Assembly (NCBI RefSeq): GCF_003367175.1
Contig: NZ_QRGA01000010.1
Coordinates: 248,001 to 312,000 of the forward strand
Length of the DNA stretch: 64,000 nucleotides
From: Trinickia dinghuensis
GTDB lineage: Bacteria > Pseudomonadota > Gammaproteobacteria > Burkholderiales > Burkholderiaceae
Reading direction: 5' to 3'
The notes under the pieces were generated by a model that saw only the letters and a program-made list of their open reading frames with translations, ran no database searches and had not been told where the DNA came from. The translations under genes were made by a program, and so were the position numbers. Of this stretch, positions 18,253 to 30,118 are shown in pieces; position 1 is the stretch's first letter, and every line of letters starts with the position of its first letter.

Positions 18253-19683
18253 TTACTTATTGAGCGAGCGTTTGTCGACGTCGAGCGCCGCTTCGCGCAT
18301 CACTTCGGACAACGACGGGTGCGGATGGCAGATGCGGCCGATATCTTCCGACGCGGCCTTGAACTCCATCGCCACCACCGCCTCGGCGATCAGGTCCGAC
18401 GCGTTCGCCGCGATGATGTGCACGCCGAGCAATTCGTCCGTCTTCGCATCGGCGATCATCTTGACGAAGCCGTCCGGCTTCGCGATGCCGAGCGCACGGC
18501 CGTTGATCGAGAACGGGAACTGCCCCTTCTTGATCTCGCGGCCCTCTGCCTTCAACTGCTGCTCCGTCTTGCCGACCCATGCGATTTCGGGTTCGGTGTA
18601 GATGACCCACGGAATGCAGTTGTAGTCGATGTGCGGCTTCTGCCCGTCGATGACTTCGGCGACGAGCACGGCTTCGTCCTCGGCCTTGTGCGCGAGCATC
18701 GGGCCACGGACGACGTCGCCGATCGCGTAGACGTTCGGCACGCTCGTGCGGCAGTGATCGTCGACGTCGACGAAGCCGCGCTCGTTCGCCTTCAGGCCGA
18801 TCGATTCGAGGCCCAGGTTGTCGGTGTTCGGCACGCGGCCGACCGACACGATCAGGCGGTCGGCTTCGAGCGTCTGCGCGTTGCCGTCCTTATCCGTATA
18901 GGCGATCGACACGCCGTCCTTCGACGTCTTCACTTCGCCGATGTTCACGCCGAGATGGATGTCGAGCCCTTGCTTCTTGAAGAGCTTCGCCGCTTCCTTG
19001 GCGAGTGCTTCGTCGGCCGCGCCGAGGAACGCGGGCAGCGCTTCGAGCACCGTGACGTCGGAGCCCAGGCGGCGCCATACCGAGCCGAGCTCGAGGCCGA
19101 TCACGCCCGCGCCGATGACGGCGAGCTTCTTCGGTACCGCTTCGAACGCGAGCGCGCCTTCGTTGTCGGCGACGATCTTGTTGTCGACCGGAACGTTCGG
19201 CAGGTGACGCGCCTTCGAGCCCGTCGCGATGATGACGTTCTTCGCCGTGACGACTTCAGTCTCGCCTTCGCCGCTCACTTCGATCTGCACGCCGCCGTCG
19301 TTCTTGCCGACGAACTTGCCGTGGCCCTGGAGCCACGTGATCTTGTTCTTCTTGAACAGGAATTCGATGCCGCCCGTCATTTTCTCGACGATGCCGTCCT
19401 TGCGGGCCATCATCTTCGTGACGTCCATCTTCACATCGCCGACGCTGATGCCGTGGGCTTCAAGATGGTGCGACGCGTTTTCGAATTCTTCCGACGAGGC
19501 CAGCAGCGCCTTCGACGGGATGCAGCCGACGTTCAGGCACGTACCGCCGAGCTTGAGCGCGCCGGCCGGGTTCTTCCACTTTTCGATACAGGCGACGGTC
19601 TTGCCGAGCTGCGCGGCACGGATCGCGGCGACGTAGCCGCCCGGGCCCGCGCCGATCACGACGACGTCAAATTCTTTGGACAT
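18253..19683 (-). CDS. lpdA: Dihydrolipoyl dehydrogenase (E3)
   Basis: 476 residues. E3 of the 2-oxoglutarate dehydrogenase complex; reoxidises dihydrolipoyl groups on E2 using FAD and NAD+. FAD-binding VVVIGAGPGGYVAA is at about 7-20, the redox-active disulfide GGTCLNVGC has Cys49 and Cys54, the NAD-binding motif is VIGAGVIGLELG, and the His-Glu dyad is in C-H-P-H-P-S-L-S-E near the C-terminus. The start at 19683 has AAGGA upstream and fits the family N-terminus MSKEFDVVVIG. It is the last gene of the odh operon and is followed by the terminator. Confidence 0.96.
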   Translation of the reverse strand: MSKEFDVVVIGAGPGGYVAAIRAAQLGKTVACIEKWKNPAGALKLGGTCLNVGCIPSKALLASSEEFENASHHLEAHGISVGDVKMDVTKMMARKDGIVEKMTGGIEFLFKKNKITWLQGHGKFVGKNDGGVQIEVSGEGETEVVTAKNVIIATGSKARHLPNVPVDNKIVADNEGALAFEAVPKKLAVIGAGVIGLELGSVWRRLGSDVTVLEALPAFLGAADEALAKEAAKLFKKQGLDIHLGVNIGEVKTSKDGVSIAYTDKDGNAQTLEADRLIVSVGRVPNTDNLGLESIGLKANERGFVDVDDHCRTSVPNVYAIGDVVRGPMLAHKAEDEAVLVAEVIDGQKPHIDYNCIPWVIYTEPEIAWVGKTEQQLKAEGREIKKGQFPFSINGRALGIAKPDGFVKMIADAKTDELLGVHIIAANASDLIAEAVVAMEFKAASEDIGRICHPHPSLSEVMREAALDVDKRSLNK

Positions 19684-19812
19684 GACAATCCTTTTGATTG
19701 CGCGGCGGCGCGCGATGCACGATGCGCGATCGGCGCCGCCGCGGTTTCGGTCAATGCGAGTGAAACGCGGCGCTCGCTCGGCCAATCGGCGAGCGAGCGC
19801 GGACAGTACGGA

Positions 19813-21090
19813 TTACAGATCGAGCAGCAGACGGGCCGGATCCTCGAGCGCATCCTTCATCGCGACGAGCGACAGCACGGCTTCGCGGCCGTCGATGATG
19901 CGGTGATCGTACGAGAGCGCGAGATAGTTCATCGGGCGGATGACGATCTGGCCGTTTTCGACGACCGCACGCTCCTTCGTCGCGTGCACGCCGAGGATGG
20001 CCGATTGCGGCGGGTTGATGATCGGGGTCGAGAGCATCGAACCGAACACGCCGCCGTTCGAGATCGAGAACGTGCCGCCCGTCATTTCCTCGATCGACAG
20101 CTTGCCGTCCTTCGCCTTTTGGCCGAATTCGGCGATCTTCTTCTCGATGTCGGCGAGCGACAGTTGATCGGCGTTGCGCAGGATCGGCACGACGAGGCCG
20201 CGCGGCGAACCGACGGCGATGCCGATGTCGAAGTAGCCGTGATAGACGATGTCGTTGCCGTCGATCGACGCATTCACGAGCGGGAACTTCTTCAGCGCAT
20301 GGACGGCCGCCTTGACGAAGAACGACATGAAGCCGAGCTTGACGCCGTGCTCCTTCTCGAACTTGTCCTTGTACTTGTTGCGCAGATCCATGACCGGCGC
20401 CATGTTCACTTCGTTGAACGTCGTGAGGATGGCGTTCGTCTGCTGCGACTCGAGCAGACGCTCGGCGATACGCGCACGCAGACGCGACATCGGCACGCGC
20501 TGTTCCGGGCGGTTCTGCAGCCAGGCTTCGGCCGATGCGGGCGCCTTCACGTCCGGCAGCGACGGCTTGGCCGGCTTCGCGGCCGGAGCGGCAGCGGGTG
20601 CGCGCGCGGCGGGGGCGCCCGCTGCGAGCACGTCGCCCTTCGTGATGCGGCCGTCGCGGCCCGAGCCCGCCACTTGATCGGCGGCGAGGTTCTTCTCGGC
20701 CATCAGCTTACCGGCGGCCGGCGAAGCAACTGCGCCGGCCGTTGCCGTGGCGGCGGTAGCCGCGGCGGCGGGAGCGGCAGCGGCGGGAGCGGCAGCGGTT
20801 GCAGCCGGAGCGGCCGCGGCAGCCGGAGCAGCGGCGGCGCCGGCCTTGCCTTCCGTGTCGATCTTCGCGAGCAGTTGCTCGGATTCGACCGTTTCGCCGT
20901 CGGCGACGACGACTTCGGCCAGCACGCCCGAATCGGGTGCCGGCACTTCGAGCACGACCTTGTCCGTTTCGATCTCGATGAGAATCTCATCGCGCGTCAC
21001 GGCCTCGCCCGGCTTCTTCTTCCACTGAAGCATCGTGCCTTCCGAAACCGACTCCGAAAACTGCGGAACCTTGACCTCAACAATAGCCAT
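19813..21090 (-). CDS. odhB: Dihydrolipoyllysine-residue succinyltransferase (E2)
   Basis: 425 residues. E2 core of 2-oxoglutarate dehydrogenase. The lipoyl domain (1-75) carries the lipoyl Lys44 in [16 protein letters not shown] long Ala/Pro linker (about 80-125) is followed by an E3-binding domain ([20 protein letters not shown]) and the catalytic domain with the active-site [11 protein letters not shown] near the C-terminus. The linker is unusually Ala-rich with short A-P repeats. AGGAAAG precedes the start. It lies between sucA and lpdA on the same strand. Confidence 0.96.
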   Translation of the reverse strand: MAIVEVKVPQFSESVSEGTMLQWKKKPGEAVTRDEILIEIETDKVVLEVPAPDSGVLAEVVVADGETVESEQLLAKIDTEGKAGAAAAPAAAAAPAATAAAPAAAAPAAAATAATATAGAVASPAAGKLMAEKNLAADQVAGSGRDGRITKGDVLAAGAPAARAPAAAPAAKPAKPSLPDVKAPASAEAWLQNRPEQRVPMSRLRARIAERLLESQQTNAILTTFNEVNMAPVMDLRNKYKDKFEKEHGVKLGFMSFFVKAAVHALKKFPLVNASIDGNDIVYHGYFDIGIAVGSPRGLVVPILRNADQLSLADIEKKIAEFGQKAKDGKLSIEEMTGGTFSISNGGVFGSMLSTPIINPPQSAILGVHATKERAVVENGQIVIRPMNYLALSYDHRIIDGREAVLSLVAMKDALEDPARLLLDL

Positions 21091-21248
21091 TTGATCTTTC
21101 CTGAACTCTTTAATCTGGTGTGGGGAGCGAGCCGGCTCCGCGCCGCGATGCACGCCTTGCGCGCCTATGCGGCCGCGGGAAAGCTACCCAAGCACTATTC
21201 GCATTTCACGTGCGTGCCGCGTGCTTTCCCGGTTCGCCCTCAATCTAG

Positions 21249-24104
21249 TTATTTAGCGATCTGCGCGCTCTTGAGCCGGCCGAACGCGCCTTCGATCAGC
21301 GTCTTCTGCTGCTCGTAGTGCTTCGCGTAGTAACCGACCGCAGGCGAGGCCGAAGCCGGACGGCCGCTGTATGCCAGCTTCTGCCCGTCCTTCATGCCTT
21401 CCTTCAAGTGATGCTCGACGTAGAACCACGGGCCTTGGTTTTGCGGCTCGTCCTGCACCCACACCACTTCGGTCGCGTTGTCGTACTTCTTGATCTCCGC
21501 TTCGAACTGCTTGTGCGCGAACGGATAGAGCTGCTCGATCCGGACGATCGCAACGTCGTTCGCCTTCGATTCGCGACGGTGAGCGAGCAGATCGTAGTAG
21601 ACGCGCCCCGAACAGGCGACGACACGCTTGACCTTCTTCGCATCGATCGTGCCGTCGACTTCGCCCAGCACCGGCTGGAACGTGCCGTTCGCGAGTTCGG
21701 ACAGATCCGACACAGCTTCCTTGTGGCGCAGCAGCGACTTCGGCGTAAAGACGATCAGCGGCTTGCGGAACAGACGGATCATCTGGCGGCGCAGCAGGTG
21801 GAAGATCTGCGCGGGGGTCGTGGGCTGCACGACTTGCATGTTGTGCTCGGCGCACAGCTGCAGGAAGCGCTCGATGCGCGACGACGAGTGCTCGGGACCC
21901 TGGCCTTCATAGCCGTGCGGCAGCAGCATCGTGAGGCCCGAGACACGGCCCCATTTCACTTCGCCCGACGAGATGAACTGGTCGATCACGACTTGCGCGC
22001 CGTTGACGAAATCGCCGAACTGCGCTTCCCAGGCGACGAGCGTGTTCGGTTCCGCCGTCGAGTAGCCGTATTCGAAGCCGAGCACGGCTTCCTCGGACAG
22101 CACCGAATCGATCACCGTGAACTTGGCTTGCCCATCCGCCACGTTTTGCAGCGGGATGTACGTGCCGTCGTTCCAGCGCTCGCGGTTTTGATCGTGCAGC
22201 ACCGCGTGACGGTGCGTGAACGTGCCGCGGCCCGAATCCTGGCCCGTCAGACGCACGGCGTAGCCCGATGCGACGAGCGACGCGTACGCCAGATGCTCGC
22301 CCATGCCCCAATCGAGCGAGGCTTCGCCACGGCCCATCGCACGGCGGTCGTTCACGACGCGCTCGACGAGCGGGTGCACCTTGAAGTTCTCGGGCACCGT
22401 GGTGATGCGCTCGGCCAGACGCTTGAGTTCAGCGAGCGGCACGGCCGTGTCGGCCGAATCGGTCCATTTGCGGTTCAGGAACGGCACCCAGTCGACCGCG
22501 TACTTGCTCTTGTAGTTCGAGAGCACCGGGTCGATCGTGTGGTGGCCTTCGTCCATCGCCTGACGGAACGCCTTGATGTAGTTCTCACCGTCGTCAGACG
22601 AGATGACGCCTTGCTGAACGAGTTTCTCGGCGTAGAGCGCGCGCGTGCCGGGATGTTGGGCGATCTTCTTGTACATCAGCGGCTGCGTGACGGCCGGCGT
22701 GTCCTGCTCGTTGTGGCCGAGCTTGCGGAAGCAGACGATGTCGAGCACGACATCCTTGTGGAACTGCATCCGGAAGTCGATCGCGATCTGCGTGGCGAGC
22801 ACGACGGCTTCGGGATCGTCGCCGTTCACGTGCAGCACCGGCGCTTCGATCATCTTGACGACGTCCGAGCAGTACAGCGTCGAGCGCGCATCGCGCGGAT
22901 CGGACGTCGTGAAGCCGATCTGGTTGTTGATGACGATGTGCAGCGTGCCGTGCGTGCCGTAGCCGCGCGTTTGCGCGAGGTTCAGCGTTTCCATCACGAC
23001 GCCTTGGCCCGCGAAGGCGGCATCGCCGTGGATCTGCACCGGCAGCACTTGCAAGCCGTTGTCGTCGCCGCGGCGGTCCATCCGGGCCTTGGCCGAACCC
23101 TCCACCACCGGGTTGACGATTTCCAGGTGCGACGGGTTGAACGCGAGCGAGAGGTGGACGGGGCCGCCATCGGTGGCGACGTCCGACGAGAAGCCCTTGT
23201 GGTACTTGACGTCGCCGGCCGGCAGATCGTCGACGTGCTTGCCTTCGAATTCGGCGAACAGGTCAGACGGCATCTTGCCGAGCGTATTGACCAGCACGTT
23301 CAGACGGCCGCGGTGGGCCATGCCGATCACGATTTCCTGCACGCCGTTAGCGCCTGCGTGACGAACGACTTCGTCCATCGAGGCGATGAAGCTTTCACCG
23401 CCTTCGAGCGAGAAGCGCTTCTGGCCGACGTATTTCGTATGCAGATAACGTTCGAGGCCTTCGGCGGCCGTCAAACGATTGAGGATGTGCTTCTTTTTGT
23501 CCGATGAGAAAGCCGGCGTGGCGCGGATCGATTCGAGCCGTTCTTGCCACCAGCGCTTCTGCTCGGGATCGCTGATGTACATGAACTCGGCGCCGATCGT
23601 GCCGCAGTACGTGTCGCGCAGACCCTTGACGATGTCGCGCAGCGACGCTTGCTCGAAGCCGAAGTACAGGTTGCTCGCGCTGAACGTCTGGTCCATGTCG
23701 GCTTCGGTGAAGTCGTAGAACGCAGGCTCGAGCTCGGGAATGGCGGGACGCTCGCGGCGCTTCAGCGGATCCAGATTGGCCCATTGCGAGCCCAGGAATC
23801 GATAGGCGCTGATGAGGGTCTGGACGTGGACTTGCTTTCGCGCGGTGGCGAGATTTTCACCGGCTTCGCGCGGAATGAAGGCATTGGCCTTCGCGCGCTG
23901 GGCGAACGATTCGACGATGGGGCCATGGGCCACGTCGCTCGCGGGGCTGCCGTCCGAGGCAGGCACGTTCTGCAACGCATCGAAGTATTCGCGCCAGTTA
24001 TCGGGAACGGACGCCGGGTTATCTAGGTATTGCTCGTACAATTCTTCGACGTACGGAGCATTGCCGCCGAACAAATACGAGTTCAGCTGGAATTGCTTCA
24101 TCAT
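21249..24104 (-). CDS. sucA: 2-oxoglutarate dehydrogenase E1 component
   Basis: 951 residues. Thiamine-diphosphate-dependent E1 of the TCA-cycle complex. The N-terminus QFQLNSYLFGGNAPYVEELY is the family E1 start, with the E2-interacting segment. Also visible are VIGMAHRGRLNVLVNTLGK, QIHGDAAFAGQGVVMET, the ThDP/Mg motif region N-G-D-D-P-E-A-V-V and H-G-Y-E-G-Q-G-P-E-H-S-S. The ATG at 24104 (MMKQF) is preferred because AAAGGTGAG lies at suitable spacing; an in-frame GTG at 24116 is possible. It heads sucA-odhB-lpdA. Confidence 0.96.
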   Translation of the reverse strand: MMKQFQLNSYLFGGNAPYVEELYEQYLDNPASVPDNWREYFDALQNVPASDGSPASDVAHGPIVESFAQRAKANAFIPREAGENLATARKQVHVQTLISAYRFLGSQWANLDPLKRRERPAIPELEPAFYDFTEADMDQTFSASNLYFGFEQASLRDIVKGLRDTYCGTIGAEFMYISDPEQKRWWQERLESIRATPAFSSDKKKHILNRLTAAEGLERYLHTKYVGQKRFSLEGGESFIASMDEVVRHAGANGVQEIVIGMAHRGRLNVLVNTLGKMPSDLFAEFEGKHVDDLPAGDVKYHKGFSSDVATDGGPVHLSLAFNPSHLEIVNPVVEGSAKARMDRRGDDNGLQVLPVQIHGDAAFAGQGVVMETLNLAQTRGYGTHGTLHIVINNQIGFTTSDPRDARSTLYCSDVVKMIEAPVLHVNGDDPEAVVLATQIAIDFRMQFHKDVVLDIVCFRKLGHNEQDTPAVTQPLMYKKIAQHPGTRALYAEKLVQQGVISSDDGENYIKAFRQAMDEGHHTIDPVLSNYKSKYAVDWVPFLNRKWTDSADTAVPLAELKRLAERITTVPENFKVHPLVERVVNDRRAMGRGEASLDWGMGEHLAYASLVASGYAVRLTGQDSGRGTFTHRHAVLHDQNRERWNDGTYIPLQNVADGQAKFTVIDSVLSEEAVLGFEYGYSTAEPNTLVAWEAQFGDFVNGAQVVIDQFISSGEVKWGRVSGLTMLLPHGYEGQGPEHSSSRIERFLQLCAEHNMQVVQPTTPAQIFHLLRRQMIRLFRKPLIVFTPKSLLRHKEAVSDLSELANGTFQPVLGEVDGTIDAKKVKRVVACSGRVYYDLLAHRRESKANDVAIVRIEQLYPFAHKQFEAEIKKYDNATEVVWVQDEPQNQGPWFYVEHHLKEGMKDGQKLAYSGRPASASPAVGYYAKHYEQQKTLIEGAFGRLKSAQIAK

Positions 24105-24295
24105 GTTTACGCTCACCTTTCTTCGAGCTTCTCGAGAAATAGCGGGTTACTCAACCTTCCGCGACACGGCCTGACCGTTTAGCGGATTGCGCGAATCAAG
24201 TCTTGCTTGGAAGGACCTAAAACTAGCATCGCGCAGCATATCACAGAACGAATAGTCGAGATCGGCCAGAATCGCTGCAAGGCCCCGTCCAGCAA

Positions 24296-24324
24296 AGAAA
24301 AAGCCACCCCGGAGGGTGGCTTTT
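24296..24324 (-). terminator. Intrinsic terminator downstream of typA
   Basis: An 11-bp perfect stem, AAAAGCCACCC (24299-24309) with GGGTGGCTTTT (24314-24324), and a 4-base loop. On the minus strand it is followed by a T-rich run (complement of 24294-24302). It lies about 105 bases past the typA stop and just upstream of the sucA leader. Confidence 0.88.
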
Positions 24325-24429
24325 CGGATGCCTGGGCGCGATGCGGCGCGCCGGGCGGCGGCGGTTGCTCGCTAATCAGCCCGGCTAGTTAGCCCGTATA
24401 GACAGCGAGGACAGCGAGCCGCCCGCCGA

Positions 24430-26256
<1,827 letters not shown>

Positions 26257-26338
26257 AGGAATAAGGGGCGGTTGCGTGCGCGAAGCAAGAATGCAACGAA
26301 AGCCAAAACCGGTGCGCGCACTTTCTGGGTAACTATAA

Positions 26339-26344
26339 ATTATA
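26339..26344 (-). promoter_or_regulatory. Extended -10 promoter element for typA
   Basis: On the minus strand the sequence reads TGCTATAAT, a perfect extended -10 hexamer. The -35 is poor. The same A/T block (26333-26345) is a 13-base palindrome, CTATAA-A-TTATAG. The inferred start of transcription is near 26331, giving a leader of about 75 bases. Confidence 0.6.
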
Positions 26345-26565
26345 GCACGCGAAAGTGACGCCAAAGTGCGGCCGCCCTCTCCTTCGCGCATATCGCCCAG
26401 ATTGACCGACTTCGACGACCTTCCGCGAACTCGAACTTCGACGCAGCCCCTCCCTAAGCACACTCCGCACGCACACCTCGCAAGCGGCGTTCCACGGAAA
26501 GCGTCATAATGAGCGGCTGTCGTTAAGGAATTGCTTAAATACCACAGTTGACGCAGGGTCGATGC

Positions 26566-26594
26566 TTGCCGGGGCACCTTTCCATGCCTATAAT
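26566..26594 (+). promoter_or_regulatory. Sigma70 promoter of the marR-emr operon with a possible MarR site
   Basis: The -35 TTGCCG (26566-26571) and -10 TATAAT (26589-26594) are separated by 17 bases. Just downstream, TAGTCAACTA (26601-26610) is nearly palindromic and overlaps the expected transcription start, a position that suits autorepression by the MarR protein encoded next. The promoter is seen directly; the operator is inference. Confidence 0.7.
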
Positions 26595-26632
26595 CATGCC
26601 TAGTCAACTATTGCAATCGCACGGAAATCGCC

Positions 26633-27112
26633 ATGACCAAACCGCCCTCGCAGCTGCCGCCCGAGGTGTGCAGCTACCAAGTGGACGAAAGCGTCGGCTA
26701 CCTGATCGCGCGGGCGAAATCGAGCCTGTCGAATCTCGTCACGCAACGCACGCTGGGCGAGTTGGGCATCACGAGCACGCAGGCCAGCATGCTGTTCATG
26801 ATCGCGAGCGGGCGCTGCTCGCTCGCGGCGGAACTCGCGCGCGACTACGGAATTGACGCGAGCGCGGTGACCCGGCTGATCGATCGGCTGGAAAAGCGTA
26901 ATCTGCTCTCGCGTGTTCGCAGTTCCGAGGATCGCCGCGCCGTTCATCTGGCCGTGACCGAGGAAGGGCGCGAACTCGCCGCGCGGATGCCGGAGATTTT
27001 CGGAGGGGTCGTCGACAAGGCGCTCGCGGGCTTCACGCCGGAGGAAGTCGGCTTCTTGAAGAACATGCTGCGCCGGATTCTCGCCAACACGGGCGATCCC
27101 GCGGCGGATTAG
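26633..27112 (+). CDS. MarR-family transcriptional regulator
   Basis: 159 residues. Helical dimerisation ends and a central winged helix (STQASMLFMIASGRCSLAAE, then the recognition helix DASAVTRLIDRLEKRNLL and wing SRVRSSEDRRAVHLAVTEEG), which is the MarR pattern including the D-x-R wing motif. It is the first gene of a plus-strand operon with an outer-membrane factor, emrA and emrB, so it most likely represses that pump and responds to a lipophilic ligand, as EmrR/MarR do elsewhere. Confidence 0.88.
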   Translation: MTKPPSQLPPEVCSYQVDESVGYLIARAKSSLSNLVTQRTLGELGITSTQASMLFMIASGRCSLAAELARDYGIDASAVTRLIDRLEKRNLLSRVRSSEDRRAVHLAVTEEGRELAARMPEIFGGVVDKALAGFTPEEVGFLKNMLRRILANTGDPAAD

Positions 27113-27228
27113 CCGCACCGGGGTTTTTCGTCGGCGCAGGTTGGCTGACACGGCAACGAGTTTCGACCTTCAATCGTAAAAAATAAGTTGCAAAGTCCAT
27201 GATTACATTTACATCGAAAGGCCGCGCG

Positions 27229-28734
27229 ATGACCACCTCTCCTACCCCGGCCCGCATTCGTGCGGGCCGCGGCGCCATCGCAGCCGCCGTTGCCGTGGCC
27301 GTGCTCGCGATGGCCGGATGCGCCAATTACGCGGGGATCAAGAGCGACAAGCAGATCACGCAAGCCAGCACGCTCGAGTCGACGCAAAGCCTGCCCGACG
27401 AGGGCGGCCAGTGGCCGTCGCTCGACTGGGCGAGCCAGTTCGGCGATCCGCAATTGCCCAAGCTCATCGACGAAGCGCTGCAAGGCAATCCGTCGATCGC
27501 GCAAGCCCAGGCACGCATCGCCAAGGCGCAGTCGTATATCGAAAGCACGCGCTCGAATCTGCTGCCCCAGGTGAACGGCAGCTACGCCATCACGCGCGAA
27601 CGCTTCTCGGCCAACGGCCTGTATCCGCCGCCCTTCGGCGGCAACTGGTTCACCGAGAACAACGCCTTGGCGAGCGCCTCGTTCGATCTCGATCTGTGGG
27701 GCAAGAACCGCGCGCGCGTGAACGCGGCGAAATCGCAGGAAAAAGAGGCCGAAGCCGACATGCAGGAAGCGCGCATCACGCTCGCTTCGTCGGTTGCCCG
27801 CACCTACAACCAGCTCGCCCAGCTCTACGCCTTGCGCGACATCGCGGCACGCGAGATCCACAATCGCCAGGAAGTCGGCTCGATCACGGACGGCCGCGTC
27901 GCCGCCGGGCTCGACACGAACGTCGAAAAGGAAACGGCGCGCGGCAATATCGCCACGAGCCAGGCCACGCTGTCCGATCTCGACGGGCAGATCAAATCGG
28001 TCCGCTTCCAGTTGGGCGCGCTGCTCGGCAAAGGCCCCGACCGCGGGCTCGCGATCGCCGATCCGGTATTCACGCCCGGCGGCGCCGTGACGCTGCCGTC
28101 GAATCTGCCGGCCGATCTCGTCTCGCGCCGTCCCGACATCGTCGCGGCACGCTGGGAAATTCAAGCTGCGCTGGCGAACGTCAAGGAAGCGAAGGCCGAA
28201 TTCTTCCCCGACATCAATCTCGCGGCTGGAATCGGTTTGGACGCGTTCGGCTGGGGGCACTTCCTGCAGATGGCGAGCCGGCAGATCACGGCGGGGCCCG
28301 CGATTCACCTGCCGATCTTCGACGCAGGCGCGCTGCGCGCTCAGTTGAAAGGCCGCTACGCCGACTTCGATCTCGATGTGGCGAACTACAACCAGACGCT
28401 GATCAACGCGATGTCCGACGTCGCGACACAGGTGGCGTCGATTCGCGCGATCGACAACGAAATGGGCGACGCGCAGCGTGCGCTCGATGCGTCGGCCGAG
28501 GCTTACCGGTTGGCCGTGATTCGCTACAAGGCGGGGCTGTCGCCGCAACTGCAAGTGCTCGATGCGGACAACAGCCGGCTCGCGGCCGAACAGACGGTGA
28601 CGAACCTGAAGATGAAGCGCCGCGATCTGCAGTTCGCGCTGATTCGCGCGCTCGGCGGGGGCTTCGACGCGCAGTCCGCTGGCGTAGCGGTGCCCGCGTC
28701 GGGGGACGCGGCCGCCGCGGCGCCGAAGGGTTGA
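27229..28734 (+). CDS. NodT/OprM-type outer-membrane efflux lipoprotein
   Basis: 501 residues. The lipobox LAMAGC places the lipidated Cys at residue 31. The TolC-like fold is shown by duplicated coiled-coil repeats: W-A-S-Q-F-G-D-P-Q-L and S-I-A-Q-A-Q-A-R-I in the first half, and L-S-R-R-P-D-I-V-A-A-R-W-E-I-Q-A-A and F-D-A-G-A-L-R-A-Q-L in the second. The family motif N-G-S-Y turn and R-x-Y-x-x-G-L-S equivalent (R-Y-K-A-G-L-S-P) are present. ATG 27229 is chosen for its upstream AAAGG; an ATG at 27199 lacks one. It provides the outer-membrane duct for EmrAB. Confidence 0.9.
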   Translation: MTTSPTPARIRAGRGAIAAAVAVAVLAMAGCANYAGIKSDKQITQASTLESTQSLPDEGGQWPSLDWASQFGDPQLPKLIDEALQGNPSIAQAQARIAKAQSYIESTRSNLLPQVNGSYAITRERFSANGLYPPPFGGNWFTENNALASASFDLDLWGKNRARVNAAKSQEKEAEADMQEARITLASSVARTYNQLAQLYALRDIAAREIHNRQEVGSITDGRVAAGLDTNVEKETARGNIATSQATLSDLDGQIKSVRFQLGALLGKGPDRGLAIADPVFTPGGAVTLPSNLPADLVSRRPDIVAARWEIQAALANVKEAKAEFFPDINLAAGIGLDAFGWGHFLQMASRQITAGPAIHLPIFDAGALRAQLKGRYADFDLDVANYNQTLINAMSDVATQVASIRAIDNEMGDAQRALDASAEAYRLAVIRYKAGLSPQLQVLDADNSRLAAEQTVTNLKMKRRDLQFALIRALGGGFDAQSAGVAVPASGDAAAAAPKG

Positions 28735-28922
28735 GCGGTGAAGCAGCTGTAGCACCTACGGGAGCTATGGCTGCTGCGGGAACGATGGCAGCGACGGCAA
28801 CGTTAGCTGAACCGCCGGGCCCGACGTGACGCCCCAACGATCAATAAACAAGACCTGAGCAAGATTCATCGATAGAGCTTCGAGCGATCGAGACTCGAGA
28901 AACGGAACCGGAGAGCATTTCC

Positions 28923-30113
28923 ATGAGCGACACTCAACAAACCGCCGCGAGCGTGCAGTCGCAGAACAACAACAGTCGGCGCAAGCGCTTGATGACGCTG
29001 CTCATCGGCGTCATCCTCATCGCGGCCGTCGCATACGGCTTGTACTACTTCCTCGATGCGCGCTTCCACGAGGACACCGACGACGCCTACGTCAACGGCA
29101 ACGTCGTCCAGATCACGCCGCAAGTCACGGGCACGGTCATCGCCGTGAACGCCGACGACACGCAAACCGTGAAGTCCGGCGACCCGCTCGTCGTGCTCGA
29201 CGGCGCGGATGCGAAGGTCTCGCTGGAGCAAGCCGAAGCGAACCTCGCGCAAACAGTGCGGCAAGTGCGCGGCCTCTTCGTCAACAACGATCAGTACCAA
29301 GCACAAATCGCCCAGCGCCAGGCCGATCTGTCGCGCGCGCAAGACGACCTGCGCCGTCGCCTGGCCGTCGCTCAAACGGGCGCGGTGTCACAAGAGGAAA
29401 TCTCGCACGCCCGCGACACGGTGAAGGGCGCGCAAGCCGCGCTCGACGCCGCCCAGCAGCAGCTCGCGTCGAACCGCGCGCTGACGGCGAACACGACGAT
29501 CGCCACGCACCCGAACGTGCTCGCCGCAGCCGCCAAGGTGCGCGACGCCTACCTGAACAACGCGCGCAACGTGCTGCCCGCCCCCGTCACCGGCTATGTC
29601 GCGAAGCGCTCGGTGCAGGTCGGCCAGCGCGTCTCGCCGGGCACGCCGCTGATGGCGATCGTGCCGCTCGAATCGGTTTGGGTCGACGCGAACTTCAAGG
29701 AAGTGCAGCTCAAGCATATGCGCATCGGTCAGCCCGTCGAGTTGACGGCCGACATCTACGGCTCGTCCGTCGTCTATCACGGCAAGGTCGTGGGCTTCTC
29801 GGCGGGCACGGGTTCGGCGTTCTCGCTGCTGCCCGCGCAAAACGCGACCGGTAACTGGATCAAGGTCGTGCAGCGCCTGCCCGTGCGGGTCGCGCTCGAT
29901 CCGGCTGAACTGCGCGCGCATCCGCTGCGGATCGGCCTGTCGATGCAAGTGGACGTCGACATCAAGAACGATTCGGGCAGCCAGCTCGGCAACGCGCAGA
30001 ACACCGTCTACCAGACGAACGTGTTCGACAAGTACGGCGACGAAGCCAATGCGGAGATCGCACGCATCATCGCCGAGAACGCAGGCTCCAATTCGAAGCT
30101 CGCACAAAAGTAA
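28923..30113 (+). CDS. emrA: EmrA-type membrane fusion protein
   Basis: 396 residues. A single N-terminal membrane segment (about 21-43) precedes an HlyD-type adaptor: F-H-E-D-T-D-D-A-Y-V-N-G-N-V-V-Q-I-T-P-Q-V-T-G (barrel-sandwich start), a coiled-coil hairpin (about 95-195) and the closing half V-L-P-A-P-V-T-G-Y-V-A-K-R. The N-terminus is Gln/Asn-rich. It bridges the inner-membrane EmrB and the NodT-type outer-membrane protein. It lies 5 bases before emrB. Confidence 0.93.
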   Translation: MSDTQQTAASVQSQNNNSRRKRLMTLLIGVILIAAVAYGLYYFLDARFHEDTDDAYVNGNVVQITPQVTGTVIAVNADDTQTVKSGDPLVVLDGADAKVSLEQAEANLAQTVRQVRGLFVNNDQYQAQIAQRQADLSRAQDDLRRRLAVAQTGAVSQEEISHARDTVKGAQAALDAAQQQLASNRALTANTTIATHPNVLAAAAKVRDAYLNNARNVLPAPVTGYVAKRSVQVGQRVSPGTPLMAIVPLESVWVDANFKEVQLKHMRIGQPVELTADIYGSSVVYHGKVVGFSAGTGSAFSLLPAQNATGNWIKVVQRLPVRVALDPAELRAHPLRIGLSMQVDVDIKNDSGSQLGNAQNTVYQTNVFDKYGDEANAEIARIIAENAGSNSKLAQK

Positions 30114-30118
30114 ACCCA

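Noticed and set aside
18223-21318. 1031-codon open frame on the plus strand over lpdA and odhB
   Set aside because: It lies antisense to two well-conserved enzymes and shows no motif of its own.
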